Positions 1 through 7,624 of a stretch of DNA of 64,000 nt are shown piece by piece. A model generated the notes under the pieces. The model saw only the letters and a program-made list of their open reading frames with translations, searched no databases and was not told the origin of the DNA. The stretch is from Saccharospirillum sp. MSK14-1 (GTDB lineage: Bacteria; Pseudomonadota; Gammaproteobacteria; Pseudomonadales; Natronospirillaceae). Both the position numbers and the translations under genes were made by a program. Numbering within the stretch: the first letter of the stretch is position 1; the number at the start of each line of letters is the position of its first letter. The stretch lies in assembly GCF_003054965.1 (NCBI RefSeq), contig NZ_MIES01000026.1, forward strand, positions 992,001-1,056,000, in the 5' to 3' direction.

Positions 1-1
1 T

Positions 2-169
2 GACGATACTTGGGGCGGAGTTAGCAGCAATATTGAAAAGGACTGGTACCGACCTACTCCCGGTGATGTATTCGCAGGTGCATTGGTTGCAGGTTCTGCG
101 ACGAGTAATGCGGCTGGAGTTACTTCAACAATTATTGGTTCAAATTCTGGTGGTAGCTGTCCTAAATGA
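2..169 (+). CDS. C-terminal tail of an Rhs-type or other polymorphic toxin (5' end outside window)
   Basis: An open frame enters from the left edge and ends at TGA 167-169, giving the last 55 residues of a larger protein. The tail is rich in Gly, Ser, Ala and Thr, includes the segment WYRPTPGDVFAGALVAG and ends in GGSCPK. I do not recognise the domain. Context suggests a polymorphic toxin tip. Its stop overlaps the start of a small membrane protein by the four bases ATGA, and an RHS core remnant follows 200 bp downstream in the same frame, as when a displaced toxin tip sits in front of an old Rhs end. The base composition is AT-richer than the housekeeping genes further right, which fits horizontally acquired tips. 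It could instead be any secreted protein; the toxin assignment is inference. Confidence 0.45.
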   Translation, partial: DDTWGGVSSNIEKDWYRPTPGDVFAGALVAGSATSNAAGVTSTIIGSNSGGSCPK

Positions 170-354
170 AGCAAGAAATATTTAATAGAATCAAATCATT
201 TATTATCCAAGCAGTTTTATGGGGCCTAGTACTTTTAGTGCTAGGCTATTTTTTTGATTTCGTTACAGTCGGTATGGTTGTAGTAATTTATATAGGGTGG
301 TTTGCATTATTAGTTGTATCTATTCTTATTGTTCTAATAGGAAGGAGACCTTAG
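166..354 (+). CDS. Small two-helix membrane protein, putative immunity protein
   Basis: A 62-residue protein starts at ATG 166, overlapping the stop of the preceding gene (ATGA), so translation is probably coupled. After a short basic N-terminus (MKQEIFNRIK), two hydrophobic segments at about residues 13-33 and 36-58 span the membrane, and the end is basic (GRRP). Small, AT-rich, membrane-bound proteins directly behind a toxin C-terminus are typical immunity proteins for membrane-acting toxins. I recognise no named family. Immunity is inferred from position, overlap and topology only. Confidence 0.5.
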   Translation: MKQEIFNRIKSFIIQAVLWGLVLLVLGYFFDFVTVGMVVVIYIGWFALLVVSILIVLIGRRP

Positions 355-376
355 TTTTTTCTAACGCCTCCTTCTA

Positions 377-916
377 GATCGCCAGGAAGTCGGCCAATGG
401 CGTGAACGCGAAGACTGGGAAGAAGGCGACGAAACCTGGTCGGAATACCGTTCACTGACCGGCCTGCCGATGGACGACGGCATGGATGCCGGAGGTAGAA
501 CACTGTCGGGAACAGGTGTCGAATAAGATGGGTTGCCCTACGACCAAATCCTGCATCAGGAACTGGACGAACCTTATCGCTGGGAACTTAAAGCCGGCGG
601 CATGCGCGGCACCGACCCTCGCCACCTGTTCCTCTATGGCGATCATATCGGCAGCACAGTGTAAGTACACGACGCCGATGGCAAAGGCGCATTGCGCCTG
701 GGCTACAGCCCCTTCGGTAAGGTCTTCCTGAAACACAGCGACTACTACCACTGGTCGCCAGCCGACGGCAGCGCGTCAGCCCTGGAGCAGCTCGGCAACC
801 TGATGCCCTACTAATACACCGGCCTCTACACCGAAGCGACCACCGGCTTGGTGCACTTGGATGCCCGCTGGTACAACCCCCAAACCCAGAGCTTTGTGCA
901 CCGGACTTGTATGTAA
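377..916 (+). pseudogene. Decayed RHS-repeat core remnant
   Basis: One reading frame gives recognisable RHS core sequence broken by in-frame stops at 524-526, 662-664 and 812-814. The pieces include GDHIGSTV followed by the stop and then VHDADG, LGYSPFGKVF, and YTGLYTEATTGLVHLDARWY. These match the conserved end of the RHS-associated core (the H-D-x-GS-x, Y-x-P-F-G and Y-x-G-x-x-T-G-L-x-x-x-x-A-R-x-Y signatures). There is no start codon with a ribosome site and no full-length frame, so it is dead. It probably marks the old C-terminus of an Rhs gene displaced by the toxin tip at the left edge. The 184 bp between it and the next gene hold nothing I can identify. Confidence 0.75.
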
Positions 917-1100
917 ACAGGACACCTAACCTACTGTAGTAACACGGGTTTGCTGCTGGCTGACTTGTTACAGTGCCTACTCACGTTTAGCCTGCCTCTA
1001 TCGGTATCAGTACAGTTGGTCGCCATCAATAATTACCCGGCAATCCAGTTGCTGTTACGCCACTGACCCAAATTCTACCGGCCAAAGAAGGAGCGCTCTC

Positions 1101-2135
1101 TTGCTGAACCCTGACAGCTGGACCCTGATGCAGGGGTTACTGGTCTTTGCTGGCTGCGCTCTGGTTATTGCTCTGGCCGGTACTCGTATTACCGGGGTGG
1201 TTGACCAACTGGCGGATCGTACCGGTATCGGTGAAGCGGCAGCGGGGGCGGTGTTACTTGGTTTTAGTACTTCTATTGGTGGGTCGGTTTTGTCGGTCAC
1301 CGCGGCGTGGAACGGCAATGCGGATCTGGCGGTCAGTAACGCCTTGGGCGGTATTGCCGTGCAGACGTTCTTTCTGGCTGTCGCCGATATGGTTTACCGT
1401 CGAGCCAATCTGGAACACGCGGCGGCTTCGGTCCCTAACATGATTCAGAATGCGTTGCTGATCATGTTGCTGGCGTTAATTATGATGACGCCGCTGCTGC
1501 CCGAGTTCACTCTGTGGCACGTGCATATCGCTTCCCCATTGCTGTTTGTTTTTTATGTCTATGGGATTCATCTGGCGCAGAACGCCCATAACAAACCGAT
1601 GTGGACGCCGACTCAAACGCGGGAAACGCGTGAAGACCAGCCGGACGATACCAGCCGTATGCCGTCAACGTGGCGGCTGTGGGTTGAGTTCACGCTTTTA
1701 TTTGTGGTGCTCGGATTGGCGGGATGGACGCTCGAGCCGGCAGCGACTGTGATTGCAGCAAAGACTGGCTTAACCCAGACCGTTGTTGGCGTCATGCTAA
1801 CGGCCATTTCTACGTCCATACCGGAATTGGTGACGTCGATAGCGGCGGTTAGACGAGGCGCCCTGACCCTGGCTGTTGGTGGCATTATCGGCGGTAACGC
1901 CTTTGATACCCTGTTTATGGCCGCCTCGGACATTGCCTATCGTGATGGCTCGATCTATCACACCATGACCCAGTCGGCTCAGCTTTGGGTTTCTTTGACG
2001 CTGCTGATGTCTGCGGTATTGATGATGGGTTTGCTCCGCCGCGAACGTGTGGGGCCGGGCAGAATTGGGGTTGAGAGTGTGGTGTTGATATTGCTTTACA
2101 TCAGCGGCGCAGCGCTGCTGCTCAGTGCGCTCTAG
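1101..2135 (+). CDS. Sodium/calcium exchanger-like membrane protein (CaCA superfamily)
   Basis: A 344-residue inner-membrane protein with about ten hydrophobic segments and two related halves. In CaCA exchangers each half carries an alpha repeat that forms the ion site. The second repeat here is classical (STSIPELVTSIAA near residue 235, then GGIIGGNAFDTLF). The first (GFSTSIGGSVLSVTAAW near residue 55, then NALGGIAVQTFF) aligns but has GG where the Pro-Glu pair is expected. A charged loop (about residues 170-195) separates the halves. The start is TTG 1101, placed 8 bases after AAGGAG; the next in-frame ATG (1128) lacks a good ribosome site. It stands alone. Loss of one acidic site residue suggests an altered substrate or stoichiometry, so calcium transport should not be assumed. 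Confidence 0.8.
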   Translation: MLNPDSWTLMQGLLVFAGCALVIALAGTRITGVVDQLADRTGIGEAAAGAVLLGFSTSIGGSVLSVTAAWNGNADLAVSNALGGIAVQTFFLAVADMVYRRANLEHAAASVPNMIQNALLIMLLALIMMTPLLPEFTLWHVHIASPLLFVFYVYGIHLAQNAHNKPMWTPTQTRETREDQPDDTSRMPSTWRLWVEFTLLFVVLGLAGWTLEPAATVIAAKTGLTQTVVGVMLTAISTSIPELVTSIAAVRRGALTLAVGGIIGGNAFDTLFMAASDIAYRDGSIYHTMTQSAQLWVSLTLLMSAVLMMGLLRRERVGPGRIGVESVVLILLYISGAALLLSAL

Positions 2136-2166
2136 CGGTCGGCCTGATCGACCGTCAATGCACGAC

Positions 2167-2730
2167 TTAACCCAGATTCGCCACTCTTTCCCCAGCTCCA
2201 AAAGATGCAATCAATGTCTCCAAACGCTTCACCCGAGTCACTTCTCGCTTCGCACTCATTACCCAATAAATGGACTGTCGTCGATAAGACGGTGCCAGCG
2301 CCTCAAAAAACTCCCAGGCTTTTTGATTGGCTTTGAGGCGATCTTCGTAGTCTTTTGCCAGTTCTAAATTCATGGTTTCAACGGAGTAACCCTCAGCGTC
2401 TTTGCGAGCGTTAAACAGTCTTAGACCCTCGGGTTTCATCTCACCTTTTTTGATTAGTTCCTCAACCTTTTTAACATTAACCGCACTCCAGACGCTGCCT
2501 TCTTTTCTTGACGTAAAACGAATTTTATAGCGTTCTTCATCGACGGTTTTTCGAATGCCATCGATCCATCCAATGCACAGTGCGGCATCGACCGAATCGG
2601 ACCAGGTGAGAGTGGCGCGGCCGGTGCTTTTCTTGAAATAGCCGACCCAGATTTCCGTTTCGCTTTGGTGGTGTTGTTCCAGCCATTGGCTGAATTCGTC
2701 CTGGCTGGCGAAGAAAATGGCGTCTTCCAA
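2167..2730 (-). CDS. YdeI/OmdA-family protein (bacteriocin-protection type)
   Basis: A 187-residue soluble protein of the YdeI or OmpD-associated family. Visible family features are the N-terminal WLEQHHQSETEIWVGYFKK segment, the CIGWIDGIRK motif (about residues 51-60), the RFTSRKEGSVWSAVN segment, and the C-terminal helix region SIYWVMSAKREVTRVKRLE. The translation start is TTG at 2730 with AAGGAAAT 7 bases upstream; no closer ATG fits. Members are small cytoplasmic proteins of poorly defined function, some linked to antimicrobial peptide tolerance. It is convergent with the exchanger gene (31 bp gap) and lies downstream of the hydrolase gene on the same strand, but a hairpin lies between them. 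Confidence 0.8.
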   Translation of the reverse strand: MEDAIFFASQDEFSQWLEQHHQSETEIWVGYFKKSTGRATLTWSDSVDAALCIGWIDGIRKTVDEERYKIRFTSRKEGSVWSAVNVKKVEELIKKGEMKPEGLRLFNARKDAEGYSVETMNLELAKDYEDRLKANQKAWEFFEALAPSYRRQSIYWVMSAKREVTRVKRLETLIASFGAGERVANLG

Positions 2731-2767
2731 AGCGGGATTTCCTTATTAAAACAGAATGAAATAAATG

Positions 2768-2802
2768 GTTGAGGCGCTCTCTGCGAATGAGAGTGCCTCA
2801 AC
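2768..2802 (-). terminator. Hairpin terminator after the epoxide-hydrolase-like gene
   Basis: Arms of 14 bases (2768-2781 and 2789-2802, one G-U pair) enclose a 7-base loop. Read on the minus strand it lies just past the hydrolase stop and is followed by a T-rich stretch, so it probably ends that transcript before the ydeI-like gene. Confidence 0.7.
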
Positions 2803-2830
2803 TTTTAGCGAGGGTTGTTGCGATGAGGGG

Positions 2831-3766
2831 TTAGTTTTTTGCCAACCAGCTAACGATGGTCTCGTTAGTCTCTTCGGGTTTTTCCTGGCTGATCCAGTGG
2901 CCGCAATCCAACGTCACCACGTCAACCTGGGGGACAGAATTCGCCAGTGTCGGCGAGGGCTGAACCATATCGCGAGCGCCGTAAATCATCAGCGCCGGTT
3001 TTTGGATGATGGGGTCGACATTGGCCAGCAAATGCCAGTTGCGGTCGAGGTTTCGGTACCAGTTGATGTTGCTGGTAAAGCCCGATTTTTCGAACGCTTT
3101 AACAAACACTGCCAGGTCTTCTTCATTCAATAACGGTTCACCGGCCGGGCTATCGGACTGAGCCAGATTACTCATCATATTGCCCGGTGCCGGGGCGGCC
3201 ATAGGTTCGTTTTTGCGATAGAGGTTGCGCAGGAAGTTTTCGGTGTTGGCTTCCAGAATGGCATCGGCCACACCCGGCTTGCGGTTGAAGTCGACCATGT
3301 AGTAGTCGGGGCCGATGATGGCTTCGAGCATGTCGATCCAGGGCATCTCGCCACGGTCCATATAAGGCACGCTCAGATTGACGATCTTGCTGACGCGGCT
3401 CGGGTGCAATAACGCCAAGCCCCACACCACCATAGCGCCCCAGTCGTGACCAATAAAAGCGGCGTCTTTGTAGTCGTAGTGGTCGAGCAGAGCGACGAGA
3501 TCGCCGGTCAGGTGTTCCAGGTCGTAAGCGGTGACGTCGCTTGGGCAGGAGGAGTTGCCAAAGCCGCGCTGGTTAGGAGCGATGACGTGGTAGCCCGCGG
3601 CGACCAACGCCGGGATTTGTTCTTTCCAGGTGTAAGCCAGTTCCGGCCAGCCGTGGCACAGCACGACGGGGTTACCGGCGTTTTCCTGGCCGGCTTCGAA
3701 AACTTCGAGTTCCACGCCATTAATAGAAACAAAAGTGGGTTTGGGGAAGTGGGTCGTATTGCTCAT
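2831..3766 (-). CDS. Alpha/beta hydrolase, epoxide-hydrolase-like
   Basis: A 311-residue alpha/beta-hydrolase of the epoxide hydrolase/haloalkane dehalogenase branch. HGWPE (oxyanion region, about residues 39-43) and APNQRGFGNSS are typical. The nucleophile elbow GHDWGA (about residues 106-111) carries Asp rather than Ser, which points to epoxide hydrolase or dehalogenase chemistry through an ester intermediate. DCGHWISQEKPEE near the C-terminus supplies the catalytic His. A lid domain is expected at about residues 140-220. No signal peptide is seen, so it is cytoplasmic. The gene is transcribed divergently from fdhA across a 319-bp spacer. The physiological substrate cannot be read from sequence. 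Confidence 0.85.
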   Translation of the reverse strand: MSNTTHFPKPTFVSINGVELEVFEAGQENAGNPVVLCHGWPELAYTWKEQIPALVAAGYHVIAPNQRGFGNSSCPSDVTAYDLEHLTGDLVALLDHYDYKDAAFIGHDWGAMVVWGLALLHPSRVSKIVNLSVPYMDRGEMPWIDMLEAIIGPDYYMVDFNRKPGVADAILEANTENFLRNLYRKNEPMAAPAPGNMMSNLAQSDSPAGEPLLNEEDLAVFVKAFEKSGFTSNINWYRNLDRNWHLLANVDPIIQKPALMIYGARDMVQPSPTLANSVPQVDVVTLDCGHWISQEKPEETNETIVSWLAKN

Positions 3767-4085
3767 GGATGACTAGCTCTTGATGGTTGAGCCACGACTG
3801 TAATGCTCAATCAGGCCAGAAGCTGTCCTAATAAAAATCCACTCAGCCCAGCACTTCAAACGGTGGTCATGATGCCGGCCGATTCCGGTGATTGGCTGGT
3901 TTTCTCCGCCCTTGAAAATGGCCGTTTGCGGCGATGACGTTTACGGGAATAAAACGACGCTGGAATGTCGTTTGCGGAATCTTCGCGGCCACTCAACGTT
4001 CTAGTATGCAGCTTCGGTGTTTGATCCCGGCACCCGTTCAGGCTCGATACGCCGACAACAACAATAATGAAAGGAGATCACAACG
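3767..4085 (+). promoter_or_regulatory. Divergent regulatory region upstream of fdhA with an inverted repeat
   Basis: A non-coding spacer between two divergent genes. It contains a perfect inverted repeat AAACGAC-N8-GTCGTTT (3952-3973), and the 9-mer CGTTTGCGG occurs twice (3923-3931 and 3969-3977), the second copy overlapping the right arm. About 110 bp separate this from the fdhA start, which is preceded by a strong AAGGAG at 4071-4076. This is a plausible operator for a regulator of formaldehyde oxidation. No regulator gene is adjacent, so the assignment is inference. Confidence 0.4.
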
Positions 4086-5285
4086 ATGAGTGTTCAATCA
4101 TCCAATCGCGGTGTTGTTTACCAGGGTCCGGGCCAGGTCTCGGTCGAATCCATTGCGTTTCCAGAACTCGCTATCGGTAAGCGCCGGTGCGATCACGGCG
4201 TTATTTTGAAAGTGCTCACCACCAATATCTGCGGCTCCGATCAGCACATGGTGCGCGGTCGCACAACGGCGCCTCAGGGGCTGGTGCTGGGCCATGAAAT
4301 TACCGGCCAGATCATCGAGTGCGGTCGTGATGTGGAGTTTCTGCAAGCCGGCGATATTGTCTCTGTGCCCTTTAATATTGCCTGCGGTCGTTGCCGTAAC
4401 TGCAAGGAAGGTAAAACCGGTATTTGTCTGAACGTGAATCCGGCGCGTCCGGGTGCGGCCTATGGTTACGTTGATATGGGTGGCTGGGTCGGCGGTCAGA
4501 CCGAATATGTGATGGTGCCTTATGCCGACTTTAACCTGTTGAAATTCCCCGACCCGAATCAGGCCATGGAAAAAATCCGCGACCTGACGTTGCTGTCCGA
4601 TATTTTCCCGACCGGTTTTCACGGCTGTGTCACGGCCGGCGTCGGTCCGGGTTCGACGGTCTACATTGCTGGCGCGGGCCCGGTCGGTTTGGCCGCAGCG
4701 GCGGGTGCGCAATTGCTCGGCGCGGCCTGTGTGATCGTTGGCGATATGATCGACGAGCGTTTGGCGCAGGCGCGTAGTTTCGGCTGTGCCACCATCGACC
4801 TGAAACAGGACGCTGAACTGCCCGATATGCTGGAGCAGATTCTTGGTGAACCGGAGGTCGATTGTTTTGTCGATTGCGTGGGTTTCGAAGCGCACGCTTG
4901 CGGTCATCACCACCACGTCGAGCAACCGGCGACGGTGTTGAATTCGGCCATGCAGGTCACCCGTGCCGGTGGTGAGATTGGTATTCCGGGCTTGTACGTG
5001 ACCGAAGACCCGGGCGCCGCTGAAGCCGCGGCGCAACAAGGTTCGCTGAGCATGCGCTTTGGGTTGGGTTGGGCGAAATCGCACTCGTTCCACACCGGTC
5101 AATGCCCGGTGATGAAGTATCACCGCGCCTTGATGCAGGCGATTTTGTTTGATCGGGTGAAGATCGCCGATGCTGTGAATGTGCAGATGATCAGTCTGGA
5201 TCAGGCACCGCAAGGCTACGCCGATTTCGACGGCGGTGCGGCTAAGAAGTTTGTGATCGACCCGCACGGTTCAGTGGCTGCCTAA
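4086..5285 (+). CDS. fdhA: Glutathione-independent formaldehyde dehydrogenase
   Basis: A 399-residue zinc-dependent, NAD-linked dehydrogenase that oxidises formaldehyde to formate without glutathione. Near-identical family blocks are visible: NICGSDQHMVRGRTT (catalytic zinc Cys49), GLVLGHEITG (His70), structural-zinc cysteines 100, 103, 106 and 114 in ACGRCRNCKEGKTGIC, the Rossmann motif GAGPVG (196-201), and FGLGWAKSHSFHTGQ. Length matches the Pseudomonas putida enzyme. The start ATG follows AAGGAG by 9 bases. It sits upstream of the fds formate dehydrogenase genes on the same strand, so the two steps formaldehyde to formate to CO2 are likely expressed together or in parallel. An insertion-like His-rich stretch (ACGHHHHVEQP, about residue 272) lies in the variable loop. 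Confidence 0.93.
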   Translation: MSVQSSNRGVVYQGPGQVSVESIAFPELAIGKRRCDHGVILKVLTTNICGSDQHMVRGRTTAPQGLVLGHEITGQIIECGRDVEFLQAGDIVSVPFNIACGRCRNCKEGKTGICLNVNPARPGAAYGYVDMGGWVGGQTEYVMVPYADFNLLKFPDPNQAMEKIRDLTLLSDIFPTGFHGCVTAGVGPGSTVYIAGAGPVGLAAAAGAQLLGAACVIVGDMIDERLAQARSFGCATIDLKQDAELPDMLEQILGEPEVDCFVDCVGFEAHACGHHHHVEQPATVLNSAMQVTRAGGEIGIPGLYVTEDPGAAEAAAQQGSLSMRFGLGWAKSHSFHTGQCPVMKYHRALMQAILFDRVKIADAVNVQMISLDQAPQGYADFDGGAAKKFVIDPHGSVAA

Positions 5286-5296
5286 CGCTGCAACCG

Positions 5297-5331
5297 GAGC
5301 ATTCAGGCTGCGGTGGCACGCCTGGATGCTC
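5297..5331 (+). terminator. Hairpin between fdhA and fdsG
   Basis: Twelve-base arms (5297-5308 and 5320-5331, one U-G pair) with an 11-base loop begin 11 bases past the fdhA stop. No T-run follows, so it may be an mRNA-stabilising or processing hairpin, or a factor-dependent terminator, rather than a strong intrinsic terminator. Confidence 0.5.
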
Positions 5332-5514
5332 AGCACCGACGCTATTCTGTCTATTTGCGGCTGGGGTCGGGCTTTGCCGAAGGCTTCGGACCACAATAGC
5401 GCCTTGCCTGATGCGTCGATGGCGTCGCACACTGTTGCGTTATCGGGAAGACGAACCGGCCAGCGTTACCGCCGGTTCCATAACAACAACGACCGTGCAG
5501 TTAAAAAAACGACT

Positions 5515-6039
5515 ATGCCAAACGCCACACCGAATGCGTCCGCTGAAGCGGATCACACGCTGGACTGGTTGCCCGCCGAAGTGGCGGCGTTCAAAACCCA
5601 GCCCGGTCCGCTGCTGCCCCTGCTGCACCATATCCGTGATCGATTGGGGCATATCCCTCAGCGTGCGGTCGCCATCATTGCCGAGGGTTTGCAGATCACT
5701 CGCGCCGAAGTGCATGGCGTGATCAGTTTCTATCACGATTTCAACATCCAGCCGACGGGCCGCAACCGCCTGCAAATCTGTCGCGCTGAAGCCTGCCAGG
5801 CGCGTGATGGCCGGTCGCTGGAAGCCTATGCTCAGCAAACGCTGGGCATCGACTATCATCAAACCACCGCCGATGGCGAATTCACGCTGGAGCCCGTCTA
5901 TTGCCTGGGCAATTGCGCGACCGGTCCGGCGGTACGATTGAACAATCACATTCATGGCCGGGTGACCAATAGTCGGCTGGATGCGTTACTGGACCAAGCG
6001 GCCACTCGTCCGCTGATCATTCAGGAGCCGGACGCATGA
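5515..6039 (+). CDS. fdsG: NAD-dependent formate dehydrogenase, gamma subunit (NuoE-like)
   Basis: A 174-residue NuoE/HoxE-like subunit that holds a [2Fe-2S] cluster in the electron path of the soluble molybdenum formate dehydrogenase. LLPLLHHIRDRLGHIP and EVHGVISFYHDFN are family blocks. The cluster cysteines are in ICRAEACQARDG (pattern C-x4-C) and VYCLGNCATGPAV (C-x3-C). An open frame continues upstream to 5326, but that part has no family similarity, and ATG 5515 gives the normal length. The stop overlaps the fdsB start (ATGA, 6036-6039), so the two are translationally coupled. It is the first gene of the fdsGBACD cluster. Confidence 0.9.
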   Translation: MPNATPNASAEADHTLDWLPAEVAAFKTQPGPLLPLLHHIRDRLGHIPQRAVAIIAEGLQITRAEVHGVISFYHDFNIQPTGRNRLQICRAEACQARDGRSLEAYAQQTLGIDYHQTTADGEFTLEPVYCLGNCATGPAVRLNNHIHGRVTNSRLDALLDQAATRPLIIQEPDA

Positions 6040-7622
6040 CGCGCATTTTTATTCCGCGAGATACCACGGCTTTATCGCTAGGTGCCGATGACGTGGCAGC
6101 GGCCTTGTTGCGCAGTGGCGCCGAGTTCGAACTGGTGCGCAATGGCTCGCGCGGTTTGTTCTGGCTAGAGCCTTTGGTGGAAGTTGAAACCGCTAACGGT
6201 CGTGTCGCCTATGGCCCGGTGACGCCGGACGATATTCCGGCCTTACTCGACAGTGGTTTGCTGGAAGGTAACGCCGATCATCCATTGTATCTTGGCCCGA
6301 TTGAGCAGCATCCTTACCTGAAAAATCAGCAACGTCTGACCTTTACCCGAGCGGGCATTACTGACCCGGTATCGCTGGACGATTACTGCCAGTTCGGTGG
6401 TTATGTCGGCTTGCGACAGGCGCTGGAGAAAACCGAACAACAGATCGTCGACGAGGTGAAAACCTCTGGCTTGCGCGGCCGGGGTGGGGCGGCTTTTCCT
6501 GCGGGTATTAAATGGCAGACAGTGCTGGACGCTGACGCCAGTCGCGAACACAGCCGCTTTTCCGGTCGCAAGTTTATTGTCTGCAACGCCGATGAGGGCG
6601 ACTCCGGCACCTTCGCCGACCGACTGGTGATGGAAGCCGATCCGTTTATGCTGATCGAAGGCATGACCATCGCGGGTTTGGCGGTGGGGGCCGACACCGG
6701 CTTTATTTATCTGCGCTCGGAATACCCGGTCGCCTACGAGATTTTGAACGAAGCCATCGCCGTTGCCGAAGAGGCCGGTTATCTCGGCGACAACGTGTTG
6801 AATTCCGGTCGCGCGTTTCATCTGCAAGTACGGCTCGGCGCCGGGGCTTATATCTGTGGCGAAGAAACCTCCTTGCTGGAAAGCCTGGAAGGCAAACGTG
6901 GCCAGGTGCGAGTGAAGCCGCCGTTGCCAGCGCTGCATGGCGCTTTTGGTCAGCCGACGGTGGTCAATAATGTGCTCACCTTTGCCGCGGTGCCCTTTAT
7001 TTTGGCCGAGGGCGGCCAGGCGTATGCCGACTATGGCATGGGGCGGTCGCGCGGGACCTTGCCGTTTCAGTTGGCCGGAAACATCGAGCGCGGTGGTCTG
7101 GTTGAACTGGCGTTTGGCGTCACGCTGCGTGAACTTCTGGAAGACTACGGCGGTGGTAGCGCCAGCGGCCGGCCGATGCGCGCGGTGCAGGTGGGCGGTC
7201 CGCTCGGTGCGTACATGCCGGAAAACCAGTGGGACACTCCGCTCGATTACGAAGCCTTTGCGGACGTCGGCGCGGTGGTTGGTCACGGCGGTATTGTTGT
7301 GTTCGACGACAGCGTCGACATGCTCGAACAGGCGCGGTTTGCCATGGAATTTTGCGCCGAAGAATCGTGCGGTAAATGCACACCCTGCCGCATCGGTTCA
7401 ACGCGTGGTGTGGAAGTGATCGACCGCATTCGCGCCAACGACGAACGCGACAGAAACCTCATTTTGCTTCGCGATTTATGCGACACCCTTGAAGACGGTT
7501 CGCTTTGCGCCATGGGCGGTATGACGCCGAACCCAGTGCGCAGTGCACTCAATCATTTCCCTGACGACTTCTATTTGGAAGACAGTCACCGCAATTCTGC
7601 TCACCCGAAGCAGGAGGCCTGA
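6036..7622 (+). CDS. fdsB: NAD-dependent formate dehydrogenase, beta subunit (NuoF-like)
   Basis: A 528-residue flavoprotein subunit that reduces NAD using electrons from formate oxidation. The N-terminal ~120 residues are thioredoxin-like; GLRGRGGAAFPAGIKW (about 145-160) begins the NADH/FMN-binding core, followed by CNADEGDSGTFADR and GAGAYICGEETSLLESLEG. The [4Fe-4S] site is ESCGKCTPCRIG (Cys445, 448, 451) plus Cys491 in DGSLCAMGG. Length and domain order match FdsB of Cupriavidus and Rhodobacter. It overlaps fdsG by 4 bases and is followed by fdsA after 2 bases, so it is an operon-internal gene. Confidence 0.94.
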   Translation: MTRIFIPRDTTALSLGADDVAAALLRSGAEFELVRNGSRGLFWLEPLVEVETANGRVAYGPVTPDDIPALLDSGLLEGNADHPLYLGPIEQHPYLKNQQRLTFTRAGITDPVSLDDYCQFGGYVGLRQALEKTEQQIVDEVKTSGLRGRGGAAFPAGIKWQTVLDADASREHSRFSGRKFIVCNADEGDSGTFADRLVMEADPFMLIEGMTIAGLAVGADTGFIYLRSEYPVAYEILNEAIAVAEEAGYLGDNVLNSGRAFHLQVRLGAGAYICGEETSLLESLEGKRGQVRVKPPLPALHGAFGQPTVVNNVLTFAAVPFILAEGGQAYADYGMGRSRGTLPFQLAGNIERGGLVELAFGVTLRELLEDYGGGSASGRPMRAVQVGGPLGAYMPENQWDTPLDYEAFADVGAVVGHGGIVVFDDSVDMLEQARFAMEFCAEESCGKCTPCRIGSTRGVEVIDRIRANDERDRNLILLRDLCDTLEDGSLCAMGGMTPNPVRSALNHFPDDFYLEDSHRNSAHPKQEA

Positions 7623-7624
7623 AC

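Noticed and set aside
377-916. Stops in the RHS remnant as programmed recoding
   Set aside because: Three separate stops, no start and no full domain architecture make decay far more likely.
5326-5514. N-terminal extension of FdsG to an ATG at 5326
   Set aside because: The extra 63 residues overlap the hairpin region after fdhA, have no NuoE similarity, and would make the subunit abnormally long.
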